From Bacillus taeanensis (GTDB lineage: Bacteria > Bacillota > Bacilli > Bacillales > UBA6769), in contig NZ_QOCW01000005.1 of assembly GCF_003318295.1 (NCBI RefSeq), positions 1 to 64,000 of the forward strand: a stretch of DNA of 64,000 nucleotides, given 5' to 3'. Position 1 is the stretch's first letter. Every line of letters begins with the position of its first letter. Below are positions 38,563 through 48,642 of the stretch, piece by piece. The notes beneath the pieces are model-generated. The model was not told the DNA's origin. It searched no databases and was given only the letters and a program-made list of their open reading frames with translations. The position numbers and the translations under genes were made by a program.

Positions 38563-38749
38563 AAATTCACCTCCGCTTTTCCACGCCGCAGCGCTTCCGC
38601 CTTTAACAGTATTATATGCAGGAGAAAGGTGAAATTTCACTTCCCATTTTTATATTTATGATCTGTACTATTATAAAAAATATCACTGTTCAATCATTAA
38701 AGGACGTACTATAATGAGGGTAGTTGTTGTATTAGAAAGGGGTTCAACA

Positions 38750-39808
38750 TTGTCCAAATATTTTTCTAAACGCTTATTTATTATTCTATTAATTCTAGCA
38801 GTTATCATTGCAGCTGCATTGATTATTTTACCTGTATCACTACCTCTTTTGATTGCTTTTTTTACAGCTTTATTCCTTGAACCTGCTGTTAAAATGTTTC
38901 AAAAACAATTAAAACTAAAACGCAACCTAGCTGTATTAATTACATTCCTACTTTTTTTATGTTTAATAGGTGTCTCAGGATACTTTATTGTAACAAAAGT
39001 TATTACGGAAGCCATTAATTTAATTGAAAATGCTCCACAATTAATTATTGAAATCAGCAATAAATGGTATGAACTTCAAGAAGATTTTGATTCCAGCTTG
39101 AAAGGCTTTCCTCCTGAATTTGTAAATGAAATTAATAATCAAGCCAACAGTTTCTTTAATAAAACGAGAACACAACTGCTGGAGCTTGATTATATAGGAT
39201 ATATTACAAAAATTGTAACCGATATTCCTAATTATCTTGTAAGCTTTATTGTATATTTAATTGCATTGTTTTTATTTTTACTTGAAATGCCATTGCTTAA
39301 AGAAAAATCTTTTGTTTATCTCCACACAAAAACGGCGGACAAAGTGCAGTTTATGGCATCTAGAATGTCATATGTTGTATTTGGCTTTTTTAAAGCACAG
39401 TTTTTAGTAAGTATTATTATTTTTATCGTATCTTTAGTAGGCTTATTTTTAATTGAACCAGAAGTAGCATTAGTGATGTCTTTTATTATTTGGATTATTG
39501 ATTTTATTCCTATTGTAGGATCAATCGCCATCTTAGGCCCCTGGGCCATTTATGCGTTTATTATTGGAGATGTAGCAGTCGGGACAAAACTTTTAATTTT
39601 AGCATTTATACTCCTTACCATCCGTCGTACAGTAGAACCTAAAGTGATGGGTCAGCAAATTGGACTTTCCCCTCTCTCTACATTAATCTCGATGTATATT
39701 GGCTTAAAACTGCTTGGCATCCTTGGATTTGTTGTAGGACCATTACTGCTCATTATTTTTAATTCTGCTAAAGAAGCAGGGATTATTAAATTGAACTTTA
39801 AAATATAA
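38750..39808 (+). CDS. YtvI-type sporulation membrane protein (AI-2E transporter family)
   Basis: 352 residues with about seven or eight hydrophobic segments, of the AI-2E transporter superfamily. The C-terminal block GQQIGLSPLSTLISMYIGLKLLG is diagnostic, and the overall pattern resembles B. subtilis YtvI. I start at TTG 38750, seven bases after AAGGGG. Transport substrate unknown. Confidence 0.8.
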   Translation: MSKYFSKRLFIILLILAVIIAAALIILPVSLPLLIAFFTALFLEPAVKMFQKQLKLKRNLAVLITFLLFLCLIGVSGYFIVTKVITEAINLIENAPQLIIEISNKWYELQEDFDSSLKGFPPEFVNEINNQANSFFNKTRTQLLELDYIGYITKIVTDIPNYLVSFIVYLIALFLFLLEMPLLKEKSFVYLHTKTADKVQFMASRMSYVVFGFFKAQFLVSIIIFIVSLVGLFLIEPEVALVMSFIIWIIDFIPIVGSIAILGPWAIYAFIIGDVAVGTKLLILAFILLTIRRTVEPKVMGQQIGLSPLSTLISMYIGLKLLGILGFVVGPLLLIIFNSAKEAGIIKLNFKI

Positions 39809-39840
39809 AAGCACCATCTGCTTAAGCAGATGGTGCTTTT
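39807..39840. terminator. Bidirectional terminator of ytvI-like gene and bdbC
   Basis: A 34-base perfect palindrome ending in AAAA and TTTT. It overlaps the stop codon of the plus-strand gene. Confidence 0.85.
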
Positions 39841-39919
39841 ATATAACGCTATATTAGTGATTTCTATTGATTGTCACTCCTATCACCTGTCAAAACCCAA
39901 ATGATTAAGAAAATGACGT

Positions 39920-40330
39920 TTAGCTTTCTTTTCTGCTCATAAATAAGAAAAAAAGGATTAGAAAGAAACCAATCAAAGCAAGCACTGGGATTGTTACAAA
40001 ACCAAACCAATTAATATACACGCCGCTGCAGGGAACACCAGTCATACATGGAGAGGTAAAGGATGGTATTCGTTGAACAAGAATATGATAAATGGAAATA
40101 ACACTTCCTATAATCGGAAAAGGCAAAGCATAACCGATAACCTTCTTGTCATTATAAAATGTAGCAATACCAAGAATAATAGCTAAAGGATACATAAAAA
40201 TCCGCTGATACCAACAAAGCGTACAAGGGATAAATCCTGCTATTTCACTAAAAAACAAACTTCCTCCAACTGCAATTACAGATACAAGCCAGGCAAAATA
40301 TAGCCCATATGTACTGACTAATTTATTCAT
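39920..40330 (-). CDS. bdbC: Thiol-disulfide oxidoreductase BdbC (DsbB type)
   Basis: Membrane protein that reoxidises BdbD with menaquinone. 136 residues, four membrane segments, cysteine pair CTLC near residue 36 and a second pair in SPCMTGVPC (about 90-98), the DsbB arrangement. ATG 40330 overlaps the end of bdbD by eight bases. In B. subtilis the bdbCD operon lies elsewhere and is needed for competence. Confidence 0.93.
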   Translation of the reverse strand: MNKLVSTYGLYFAWLVSVIAVGGSLFFSEIAGFIPCTLCWYQRIFMYPLAIILGIATFYNDKKVIGYALPFPIIGSVISIYHILVQRIPSFTSPCMTGVPCSGVYINWFGFVTIPVLALIGFFLILFFLFMSRKES

Positions 40331-41012
40331 TTTCCAATTCTGCTTCAATCATTGATTTGATCTCCTTATAATCAAAGGGGTTTTCGACTTCTTTTCCATT
40401 AATAAATAGAGTCGGTGTTCCTTTAAAACCATATTGATCAAGAATTTGTTTATCTGATTCCACTTCACCTTTAAATGTTTTCTTTTCAATATCCTTTTCT
40501 AATTTTTCTATATCAAGGTCTTTTGTAGAAGCTTCAGCCACTTCTAAAAGTCTTTCTTTTGTAGCCCAGCGTTGTTCCTCAGGACCTTGATTTTCAAAAA
40601 GTGCATGATGAAATGCCCAAAATTGTTCCTTATCCTGCTCATAGACAGCTTCACCCGCTAAAGCAGCTGTTTCAGAGTCAGCACCGATAAATGGATAGTT
40701 CATGAAATAAAAGGATACTTTTCCATTATCAATAAAATCTGTTTTTAACTGTGTAAAAATACTTTCATCAAACGCTTGACATGCTGGACATTTATAATCT
40801 CCGAACTCAACGATTTGGACTGACGCATCTTCTGCTCCTAATACTGGCTGGGTTTCATATGGAAGTTCAAGTTCTTCAGATTGGTTTGCATTAGGATTTT
40901 GCACTTGTGTGCCAATAAGTACCGCAATAACAATAATCGAAATTGCAGCAAGCGTAAAAATCATAATCGGCTTTATATTATTATTTTCTTTTTGTCTTTT
41001 CTGCTTACTCAT
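40323..41012 (-). CDS. bdbD: Thiol-disulfide oxidoreductase BdbD (DsbA type)
   Basis: Membrane-anchored oxidase that introduces disulfides into extracytoplasmic proteins. 229 residues: basic tail, one membrane helix (about 17-35), thioredoxin domain with CPAC and, far downstream, GFKGTPTLFING containing the cis-Pro. ATG 41012 has AAGGAAGG upstream. It follows the ctaF terminator and so has its own transcription start. Confidence 0.94.
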   Translation of the reverse strand: MSKQKRQKENNNIKPIMIFTLAAISIIVIAVLIGTQVQNPNANQSEELELPYETQPVLGAEDASVQIVEFGDYKCPACQAFDESIFTQLKTDFIDNGKVSFYFMNYPFIGADSETAALAGEAVYEQDKEQFWAFHHALFENQGPEEQRWATKERLLEVAEASTKDLDIEKLEKDIEKKTFKGEVESDKQILDQYGFKGTPTLFINGKEVENPFDYKEIKSMIEAELENE

Positions 41013-41046
41013 AGATTTCCTTCCTTTTATCTTCATTTTTAACAGT

Positions 41047-41094
41047 AAAAAGACTGCAAATAGTGGTGTTAACCCTATCTTCGCAGTCTTTTTT
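41047..41094 (-). terminator. cta operon terminator
   Basis: AAAAAGACTGC (41047-41057) pairs with GCAGTCTTTTT (41083-41093); a T-run follows on the minus strand. It lies just past the ctaF stop codon. Confidence 0.8.
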
Positions 41095-41104
41095 ACTTAT
41101 TAAA

Positions 41105-41437
41105 TTACCAAATCAATCCCATAAGAGCTGCTACTGTTAAAACAGCAACAAAAATCCCCATATAAATGCCCCATGTAGGATAATCATGGTCTTTTTGCCC
41201 TAAGTGCATAAAAACAAACAATTGAAAAACAACTTGAATCACTGCCAAGATGATGATAAACAGTACGGTGAATGAGTCAGCAATTGCATCACTTGCAACA
41301 GCGACAAACGCTATTAGCGTAAGTAAGATCATCATAATAAATGAAACGTGATGCTGACTCATTTCTCGTTTATAATCAACCTTTGCTTTTAAGCTGTTTG
41401 GAGTTTCTGAAGATGAGTGTTGTTGGTTTTGTGCCAT
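41105..41437 (-). CDS. ctaF: Cytochrome caa3 oxidase subunit IV
   Basis: 110 residues with three membrane helices; small subunit of the caa3 cytochrome c oxidase. The FMHLGQKDHDYPTWG segment is typical of this family. AGGTGGG precedes the start. Last gene of ctaCDEF; the following gene in B. subtilis, ctaG, is not here. Confidence 0.92.
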   Translation of the reverse strand: MAQNQQHSSSETPNSLKAKVDYKREMSQHHVSFIMMILLTLIAFVAVASDAIADSFTVLFIIILAVIQVVFQLFVFMHLGQKDHDYPTWGIYMGIFVAVLTVAALMGLIW

Positions 41438-41441
41438 TTGC

Positions 41442-42053
41442 TTAACCCACCTTTCCCATTAAGTAAACTACTGTAAAGATAAATACCCATACTACGTCTA
41501 CAAAGTGCCAGTATAATGCCGCTAAATAATATTTTGGAGCATTATATGTCGTTAAACCGCGTTTTGCATTGCGAATGATTAATAATGTAATCCAAATACA
41601 TCCAAAGGCAACGTGCGCTCCATGTGTTCCTAACAGAAAGTAGAAAGCTGATCCAAAGGCACTTGTTGTAAAACCATGTCCTTCATGAACATATTCCACG
41701 AACTCATAAATTTCTAAACCTAAGAACGCTAGACCGAATACTACTGTTACGCCCATCCACAACTGTAATTTTTTAAAATCATGACGCTTCATTGCCATTA
41801 CGGCATATACAGACCATAAGCTGCTTATTAAAAGAATCATTGTTGCCGCAAATACCATTGGAAGCTTAAATAATTCTTCGGCTGTAGGACCGCCAGCTGT
41901 AGAGTGACGCAACCCTAGGTACGTACCAAATAATGTTGCGAATGTTACTGTTTCAGCACCTAGAAAAAGCCAAAACCCTAAAAATTTATTTTTTCCTTCT
42001 AAGGTAGCTTTTTCAGGGTGTGCAGGTAATACTTCTGGAGTATGTGCAGCCAT
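41442..42053 (-). CDS. ctaE: Cytochrome caa3 oxidase subunit III
   Basis: 203 residues, five membrane helices. Conserved GAETVTFATLFGTYLGLR near the N-terminus, GTHGAHVAFG and YWHFVDVVWVFIF at the C-terminus, the haem-copper subunit III pattern. Its ATG overlaps the ctaD stop. Confidence 0.96.
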   Translation of the reverse strand: MAAHTPEVLPAHPEKATLEGKNKFLGFWLFLGAETVTFATLFGTYLGLRHSTAGGPTAEELFKLPMVFAATMILLISSLWSVYAVMAMKRHDFKKLQLWMGVTVVFGLAFLGLEIYEFVEYVHEGHGFTTSAFGSAFYFLLGTHGAHVAFGCIWITLLIIRNAKRGLTTYNAPKYYLAALYWHFVDVVWVFIFTVVYLMGKVG

Positions 42054-43924
42054 TATTTCTTACCTCCCTTTTTCGCAGCAGCCTTTTCAGCAGCGACAAG
42101 TTCTTCTTTATGAATATGAAAACCGTGATCATCAATAACAGAACGTAAAAACATACATGCAAATGTTATTGCCATACCGCCAATTACTACGACTAAATTT
42201 TCATAAATAAAGCCGAAAGAAGCCAAAAACAAACCAAATGACATAATAATTGGTAAAATAGAACCATTTGGCATATGAATATCATCTAATGGTTCTGCAG
42301 GCGTTACTTTCGTATTGCCCTGCATTTTTTCAATCCACAATGTATCAAGTCCTTTTACTAAAGGAGATTGTGCAAAGTTATATTCTGGCGGAGGTGAAGA
42401 AATTGCCCACTCTAACGTACGACCATCCCAAGGATCTGCCGGTGCTGCAACACGTTTAACAGCTGACTGAATAATATTCCAAACTAAGAATATTGTAGCA
42501 CCTCCCATTAATAATGCACCAATCGTACTTACAAAGTTCCCCATTTCAAGTTCTTGACCAGAAAGGTATGTAAATACTCGGCGCGGCATTCCCATTAAAC
42601 CAAGGAAGTGCTGCGGGAAAAATGTTAAATGGAAGCCGATAAAGAATAACCAGAACTGCCATTTTCCTAATTTTTCGCTTAACATAACCCCAAACATTTT
42701 TGGCCACCAATAGAACAAACCGCTAAAGATGGAGAATACAACCCCACCCATGATTACATAGTGGAAGTGTGCTACTACAAAGTAGCTGTCATGATATTGA
42801 TAGTCAGCAGGTGCAACTGAAAGCATAACACCTGTTACACCACCCATTAGGAATGTTGGGATGAAAGCAAGTGCCCAAAGGTTCGCTGTCGTAAATCGGA
42901 TTTGTCCTCCCCACATTGTGAGCAGCCAGTTAAAAATTTTAACTCCTGTAGGTACTGCGATTGCCATTGTTGCAACAGCGAAAATAGCATTTGCTACTGG
43001 TCCTAAACCAACTGTAAACATGTGGTGTGCCCATACCATGAATCCTAAGAACCCAATTAACGCTGTCGCAAATACCATTGCACTGTAACCAAAAAGACGT
43101 TTTCTAGCAAATGTCGGAATAACTTCTGAAATAATACCGAAAGCAGGCAGTGCTAAGATATATACTTCAGGGTGTCCGAAAATCCAGAAAATATGCTCCC
43201 AAATTACAATGTTTCCTCCCATATCTGGTACAAAGAAGTTTGCACCAAAGAAACGGTCAAACATTAGTAAAAATAAACCAACTGTAAGCGGTGGGAATGC
43301 AAATAAGATAAGAGCAGAAGTAATAAATGTTGTCCAAGTAAACAGCGGCATACGCATAAAGGACATACCTGGTGCTCTCATATTAATAATTGTTACAAGA
43401 AAATTAACCCCTGCAATTAATGTACCAAAACCTGAAATTTGCAGTCCAAGTATATAGAAGTCAACACCTGAACCACCATATGCTGTTGATAATGGAGCAT
43501 AAGCAGTCCAACCAGCATCAGGCGCTCCGCCTAAAAACCAGCTAAGATTTAATAAAATACCACCAAAAGCAAATAACCAAAAACCAAGTGAATTTAAAAA
43601 TGGAAAAGCAACATCACGCGCTCCAATTTGGAGAGGTGAAATCATATTCATAAATCCCAGTAAAATTGGCATTGCTGCTAGGAAGATCATTGTTGTTCCA
43701 TGCATTGTTAAAAGCTGATTAAATGTTTCAGCAGATACAAAATTATATTCAGGCTTAATCAATTGAATACGCATAAGAATTGCTTCAAGACCACCAATGA
43801 GAAAAAATGTAAAGCCTGAAAGAAGATACATAATTCCAATTTTTTTGTGATCAACGGTTGTTAACCAATCCCATAAAACACTTTTCTTTTTTTGATGGGA
43901 TAGTTGATGCGAATAAGCACTCAT
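42053..43924 (-). CDS. ctaD: Cytochrome caa3 oxidase subunit I
   Basis: Catalytic haem-copper subunit with haems a and a3 and CuB. 623 residues, 12 or more helices. Visible ligands: the first haem His in LTMHGTTMIF, WEHIFWIFGHPEVYILALP (CuB His and the cross-linked Tyr), WAHHMFTVG with two CuB His, and HFHYVIMGG for haem a3. Length matches B. subtilis CtaD. Confidence 0.98.
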   Translation of the reverse strand: MSAYSHQLSHQKKKSVLWDWLTTVDHKKIGIMYLLSGFTFFLIGGLEAILMRIQLIKPEYNFVSAETFNQLLTMHGTTMIFLAAMPILLGFMNMISPLQIGARDVAFPFLNSLGFWLFAFGGILLNLSWFLGGAPDAGWTAYAPLSTAYGGSGVDFYILGLQISGFGTLIAGVNFLVTIINMRAPGMSFMRMPLFTWTTFITSALILFAFPPLTVGLFLLMFDRFFGANFFVPDMGGNIVIWEHIFWIFGHPEVYILALPAFGIISEVIPTFARKRLFGYSAMVFATALIGFLGFMVWAHHMFTVGLGPVANAIFAVATMAIAVPTGVKIFNWLLTMWGGQIRFTTANLWALAFIPTFLMGGVTGVMLSVAPADYQYHDSYFVVAHFHYVIMGGVVFSIFSGLFYWWPKMFGVMLSEKLGKWQFWLFFIGFHLTFFPQHFLGLMGMPRRVFTYLSGQELEMGNFVSTIGALLMGGATIFLVWNIIQSAVKRVAAPADPWDGRTLEWAISSPPPEYNFAQSPLVKGLDTLWIEKMQGNTKVTPAEPLDDIHMPNGSILPIIMSFGLFLASFGFIYENLVVVIGGMAITFACMFLRSVIDDHGFHIHKEELVAAEKAAAKKGGKK

Positions 43925-43946
43925 ATGTAAACCTCCTTTTCTACAA

Positions 43947-44975
43947 CTATTCCGCTACTTTAAGACCTAATAAATAATCAGCAAGCGCATCTACTTCTTC
44001 ATCGCTTAACTGTTCACCAAACGCAGGCATGTTGTTTCCTGGTTTCATTGATTGAGGATTTTTAATCCAGCTTACAAGATTTTCTTTTGACATTTCTTTA
44101 AAGCCGGCTAATGTTTGACGATCGCCAAAGCTTGTTAAGTTTGGTGCAGTATTTCCACCTTGATCACCAACTGCGTGACAGCCAATACAGCTTTGAGAGA
44201 AAATTTCTTCACCTTGCTGTGCTTTAGCCGTTTGAGGAGCTTCAGGACCCGCTTTCATTTTTTCAGTCCATGCGTCAAACTCGTCTTTTTCTAAAGCAAT
44301 AACTTTAAAATCCATTAAAGCGTGAGATGGACCACAAAGCTCTGTACATTTCCCTTTATAAACACCAGGCTCATTTGCTTCAAGCCACATTGTATTTTCA
44401 AGACCTGGGTTTGTATCTGTTTTACCACCAAGGGCTGGTACCCAGAACGAGTGAATAACATCATTTGATGTTAGTTCAATATAAACTTTTTCACCTACTG
44501 GAATATACAAATCTTGTGAAGTACTAATCTCTTGGTCAGGATAATCAAACTGCCACCAATAGAGGTTTGCAGTAACTTGAACTTTAAGAGTATCATCACC
44601 CTCTTTTGGTTCTTCAGCAGCTAACGTAAACGTTGCCATTACTGTCGGAACCGCTAAAATAATTAATAATAAAATTGGGATGGCTGTCCATAAAATTTCA
44701 AGTGTTGTGTTTCCTTCTACCTGCTCAGGAATTTCATTTTCTTGTCCAGGACGCTTTCTAAACTTAATGAGAACATACGTATAGATAACTCCTACAACTA
44801 AAATGACCCCAATCATAATGTAGAGACTGAGCAGTATTAAATCAAGTTGTAATTCTGCCCCGGTACCTTTCGGCTGAATTGCCGATAAGTTTTCTTCACC
44901 GCAGCCCGCAAGAGCTAATAATATTAGTCCTAAAAGCGGGAATAAGCGCAGTACTTTTTGCCAATATCTCTTCAT
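43947..44975 (-). CDS. ctaC: Cytochrome caa3 oxidase subunit II with cytochrome c domain
   Basis: 342 residues: lipoprotein signal with lipobox LAGC (residue 25), two membrane helices, a CuA domain with CTELCGPSHALM, and a fused cytochrome c domain at the C-terminus with the haem site CIGCH (about 264-268) and distal Met. It accepts electrons from the qcrABC branch. Cotranscribed with ctaDEF. Confidence 0.98.
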   Translation of the reverse strand: MKRYWQKVLRLFPLLGLILLALAGCGEENLSAIQPKGTGAELQLDLILLSLYIMIGVILVVGVIYTYVLIKFRKRPGQENEIPEQVEGNTTLEILWTAIPILLLIILAVPTVMATFTLAAEEPKEGDDTLKVQVTANLYWWQFDYPDQEISTSQDLYIPVGEKVYIELTSNDVIHSFWVPALGGKTDTNPGLENTMWLEANEPGVYKGKCTELCGPSHALMDFKVIALEKDEFDAWTEKMKAGPEAPQTAKAQQGEEIFSQSCIGCHAVGDQGGNTAPNLTSFGDRQTLAGFKEMSKENLVSWIKNPQSMKPGNNMPAFGEQLSDEEVDALADYLLGLKVAE

Positions 44976-45065
44976 CCAACTAACCCCACTTTCTTGTTAA
45001 TAATTTTTCTATTTTAAAAATAATAATAGAAACTTTTCAAAGTACATCAACTACATCTATAGTTT

Positions 45066-45998
45066 TTACATATTTACTGCGATCATGAGTACAAACATAA
45101 TTGTTAAGTAATTAATGGAATAAACAAACATAGTGCGGGCCCATTTGATATCATCTTTCGTAAAAAAGCCTGCAATACCAACAGCAAGCCAACCAAACCC
45201 TAGTACAGCAGCTATTGTTGTATAAATGACTCCAAAGTTGTATAACAGCAGGGACACAGGAATAATGGCACCTACATATAATACCATTTGTCGTTTTGTC
45301 AATTTAAATCCAGCTACAACTGGAAGCATTGGAATACCCGCCGCACGGTAATCTTCACAGCGTTTCATCGCAATTGCAAAGAAGTGAGGCATTTGCCAAA
45401 TAAACATCACTAAAAACATTGCCCATGCAACTGGACTTAAGTCTGGATCAATTGCAGCCCAACCAATAAGTGGAGGCATTGCTCCTGAAACAGCCCCTAC
45501 AGCTGTATTAAACGAAGTTGTACGCTTTGTCCACATTGTATATAAAACGACATAAAAAAACAATCCCACTAACCCAAGCACAGCAGCCATTACCTCTGTC
45601 ATAAGAAGAAATACTGTTCCTACTGCAGCTAACGTGTATCCAACCCATAATACCTGATTAGCTGGAATACGGCCATCAGCTGAAGGACGGTCCTTTGTTC
45701 TTGGCATTATTTTATCAATATCCCGATCAATATAATTATTTAATGATGTTCCACCCGCTACTACGAGGGCTGTACCGAGTATCGCAAAAATAACAATATT
45801 TAGATTTCCAAAAAAATCGAAATTTGAATATTGAGCAGCAATCCACAGACCTGCAAATGTAGTAATTAAGTTAGAAAGGACTATTCCCATCTTTGTAAGC
45901 GTAATAAAATCTTTCCATGTCCCTGTTCTTGGTTCTGATAATGGACCTGGTTCCATTACTTTACTTCTAACGTTATTGACTGTTCTCGTTCTCTCCAT
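45066..45998 (-). CDS. ctaB: Protohaem IX farnesyltransferase (haem O synthase)
   Basis: UbiA-family prenyltransferase that farnesylates haem B to haem O. 310 residues and about nine helices; the prenyl-diphosphate site [19 protein letters not shown] contains the two-Asp motif. ATG 45998 follows AAAGGAGG; the in-frame GTG overlaps that site. A 34-codon frame ends just upstream. Confidence 0.95.
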   Translation of the reverse strand: MERTRTVNNVRSKVMEPGPLSEPRTGTWKDFITLTKMGIVLSNLITTFAGLWIAAQYSNFDFFGNLNIVIFAILGTALVVAGGTSLNNYIDRDIDKIMPRTKDRPSADGRIPANQVLWVGYTLAAVGTVFLLMTEVMAAVLGLVGLFFYVVLYTMWTKRTTSFNTAVGAVSGAMPPLIGWAAIDPDLSPVAWAMFLVMFIWQMPHFFAIAMKRCEDYRAAGIPMLPVVAGFKLTKRQMVLYVGAIIPVSLLLYNFGVIYTTIAAVLGFGWLAVGIAGFFTKDDIKWARTMFVYSINYLTIMFVLMIAVNM

Positions 45999-46012
45999 TC
46001 TTTCCACCTCCT

Positions 46013-46117
46013 TTAAATAGTTTGTATATATTCAAGAGTTTGAGCTCTTGTTTTAAAATTTATAACCGATTCAGTAATCTGGAAGATAGTTTGTTGAATA
46101 TCTTGTATAAATTTCAT
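46013..46117 (-). CDS. Small open frame upstream of ctaB (34 codons)
   Basis: ATG 46117 follows GGGAGGG at good distance. The peptide begins [18 protein letters not shown] and ends LEYIQTI, with an amphipathic look and no membrane segment. Its TAA joins TTTAAAGGAGG, the ctaB ribosome binding site, so the two could be translationally coupled. It may be a leader peptide or a small protein. I do not recognise it. Confidence 0.5.
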   Translation of the reverse strand: MKFIQDIQQTIFQITESVINFKTRAQTLEYIQTI

Positions 46118-46401
46118 GACAGGAAACCCTCCCTTGAAAAAATGATAAAATTGATTACTGTTCTTCTAATGTTCACATCTTGCAATGAATAATGATAGAT
46201 CGTTATGTTACCATACATATGGTTACTCCGAATTCCTTTACCATTATATACGAATCTATTTATTTTGTATACTTCGTCTCAATACGACAAAGTATATAGT
46301 CTTTTGCCATATTTCATATAATAATTTGTTAAAAATCATTGGTATATTAGTATTTGTTTGTATTATAATGCGTAATGTACTATTTAAAGAAGGTGTTAAT
46401 T

Positions 46402-47307
46402 GTGAATAAATTGTTAAAAATTTATGCTGTTCTTACGACACTTGGTATGTTTTTAATTGTCCTTATGGGGGCAATTGTAACAAAAACTGATTCAGGTGAA
46501 GGTTGTGGAAATTCATGGCCGTTATGTTATGGAGAAATTCTTCCGAGTCAACCAAAGCTAGAGACAATGATTGAATACAGCCACCGTGTCGTATCTGCTT
46601 TATTAGGTCTTATGGTCATTATTTTAGCAATTTGGACATGGCGAAAACTAAAAAGTGTCCGTGAAACAAAATTACTTGCATTTCTATCTGTATTTCTTAT
46701 TGTCTTTCAAGGTCTATTAGGCGCTGCTGCTGTTATTTGGGGGCAGTCATCATTTGTTTTAGCTCTACATTTTGGAATTTCTCTTTTATCTTTAGCAAGT
46801 GTGTTTTTATTAACACTGCTTATTTTCGAAAAAGAGCGTTATGGTAGAGCCTTTACTCCTGCTATACCAAAACAGTGGCGAAAACAAATATATGCCCTCT
46901 CTGTGTATATTTATATCGTTGTTTATACAGGTGCCCTTGTAAGACATACAAAATCTAGTCTAGCTTGCAGTGCTTGGCCTATTTGTAACAATAATGAATG
47001 GATTCCATCACTTACTTCCCATGCCGGCATTCAATTTATCCACCGTATTGCCGCAGGATTAATTTTTATTTGGTTGTTATGGCTGTTTATTAAATCATTG
47101 CGCGCAAATTTGCACCGAGTAATTGCATTATCTTTTAAATGGTCACTAGCATTTGTAGCATTCCAAGTCATAAGCGGGGCTGCTGCTGTTTTATCTCGGT
47201 TAAACTTATTTATTGCTCTTGCTCATGGCTTTTTTATTGCCTGCCTTTTTTGTATTTTAAGCTATTTATTGATGCTTGCTGTAAGAAGCGGCTCTCTAGA
47301 GAAATAA
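46402..47307 (+). CDS. ctaA: Haem A synthase
   Basis: Converts haem O from CtaB into haem A for the caa3 oxidase. 301 residues, eight helices. Two internally related halves each have a Cys pair (GCGNSWPLC near residue 35 and CSAWPIC near 190) and haem-binding His (EYSHR, FIHR and later single His). Start is GTG 46402 with GAAGGTG upstream. Divergent from ctaB, as in B. subtilis. Confidence 0.95.
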   Translation: MNKLLKIYAVLTTLGMFLIVLMGAIVTKTDSGEGCGNSWPLCYGEILPSQPKLETMIEYSHRVVSALLGLMVIILAIWTWRKLKSVRETKLLAFLSVFLIVFQGLLGAAAVIWGQSSFVLALHFGISLLSLASVFLLTLLIFEKERYGRAFTPAIPKQWRKQIYALSVYIYIVVYTGALVRHTKSSLACSAWPICNNNEWIPSLTSHAGIQFIHRIAAGLIFIWLLWLFIKSLRANLHRVIALSFKWSLAFVAFQVISGAAAVLSRLNLFIALAHGFFIACLFCILSYLLMLAVRSGSLEK

Positions 47308-47328
47308 AGGAAAACTTCTAAACAAAGC

Positions 47329-47367
47329 AAAAAAAGGCTGCTGACAAAATGATCAGCAGCCTTTTTT
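47329..47367. terminator. Bidirectional terminator at the ctaA/panD junction
   Basis: A 15-bp stem (47330-47344 with 47353-47367) with A6 and T6 flanks; both ctaA and panD end here. It marks the joint of two syntenic blocks. Confidence 0.88.
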
Positions 47368-47368
47368 A

Positions 47369-47752
47369 TTATAAAACAGTTGATGCTGGTTCCGTTCCAA
47401 TCATGTCAACAATTTTATTATTTTCATCCATTATAGCAACTTTAGGTTGATATGCAGCTAATTTTTCTTCAGGAATCATTGCATACGAAATAATAATAAC
47501 AACGTCCCCTTCCTGAACTAAACGTGCTGCTGCTCCATTCAAGCAAACAACACCGCTTCCCCTTGGTCCTGGAATAATATACGTTTCTAAACGTGCCCCA
47601 TTGTTGTTGTTTACAATTTGAACTTTTTCATTTGGAAGCATATCCACTGCATCTAATATATCTTCATCTATCGTAATGCTTCCCACATAATTTAAATTTG
47701 CTTCTGTTACACGGGCACGGTGAATTTTCCCCTTCATCATTGTACGAAACAT
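47369..47752 (-). CDS. panD: Aspartate 1-decarboxylase
   Basis: Makes beta-alanine for pantothenate. Pyruvoyl enzyme made by self-cleavage; YVGSITID (about 22-29) holds the Gly-Ser cleavage site. 127 residues, the normal length. GGAGG precedes the ATG. Third gene of panBCD; the usual next gene dinG is absent. Confidence 0.96.
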   Translation of the reverse strand: MFRTMMKGKIHRARVTEANLNYVGSITIDEDILDAVDMLPNEKVQIVNNNNGARLETYIIPGPRGSGVVCLNGAAARLVQEGDVVIIISYAMIPEEKLAAYQPKVAIMDENNKIVDMIGTEPASTVL

Positions 47753-47793
47753 GGTTAGATTTTCCTCCTCAAATTCAATACCTCATGATGTAT

Positions 47794-48642
47794 TTATGCT
47801 TCTGTAATAATTACATTATCAATTAACCTTGTGGTAGAATATTTCACTGCAACAGCTATAATAATTTGATTCTGTATTTCTGTCACTTCTCTTAACTGCG
47901 GATAAGATAAAATTTCCAAATACTCTACCTCTCCCGAAATATTCTCAGCTAAATAGTTTAAAAGATTTTGCTTAATTGTTTCTGAGTTACGCTCACCTAA
48001 ATTAATTAACTCTTTCCCACGTTGTAATGCTTGATATATATGAGATGCTTCTTTACGTTCAACCTCTGATAAATTTACGTTCCTTGAACTTTTAGCCAAT
48101 CCGTCTTCTTCACGAATAATTGGACATGGAATAAGTTCAATCGGTAAATGATAATCTGTAATAAGTCCATCAATAACAGCGACCTGCTGGGCATCTTTCA
48201 TACCGAAATACGCTTTCGTTGGCTGAACAATCTGAAATAACTTCATAACGACTGTGACAACCCCATCAAAATGACCAGGACGATGCTTCCCACACAAAAC
48301 GTCTACTCTTTGTTTAGCACGCATTTCTGTTGTCATTTCCTGTGGATACATTGCTGTTATAGAAGGATAAAATAATAGATCGACACCTTGTTGTTCGGCT
48401 AAGCGGTGATCTCGTTCAAAATTCCTTGGATAACGATCAAAATCTTCATTAGGACCAAACTGCAAAGGGTTGACAAAAATACTCATCACAACAAGGTCAT
48501 TTTCTTTTTTTGCACGTTCAACTAATGACAAATGACCTTCATGTAAAAATCCCATTGTTGGTACAAATCCTACTGTATAACCTTTTTTCTTTTCATCTAA
48601 AATTGTTTGCTGCATTTCCTGAAGTGATTGAATAACTTTCAT
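47794..48642 (-). CDS. panC: Pantothenate synthetase
   Basis: Joins pantoate and beta-alanine with ATP. 282 residues. The nucleotidyltransferase motif [13 protein letters not shown] (28-40) and the KSSRNVNLS loop (about 182-190) are clear. Its ATG overlaps the panB stop by four bases. Confidence 0.97.
   Translation of the reverse strand: MKVIQSLQEMQQTILDEKKKGYTVGFVPTMGFLHEGHLSLVERAKKENDLVVMSIFVNPLQFGPNEDFDRYPRNFERDHRLAEQQGVDLLFYPSITAMYPQEMTTEMRAKQRVDVLCGKHRPGHFDGVVTVVMKLFQIVQPTKAYFGMKDAQQVAVIDGLITDYHLPIELIPCPIIREEDGLAKSSRNVNLSEVERKEASHIYQALQRGKELINLGERNSETIKQNLLNYLAENISGEVEYLEILSYPQLREVTEIQNQIIIAVAVKYSTTRLIDNVIITEA

Noticed and set aside
46185-46409. 74-codon plus-strand frame before ctaA
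   Set aside because: It overlaps the ctaA start, has no ribosome binding site, and its composition is that of AT-rich noncoding DNA.
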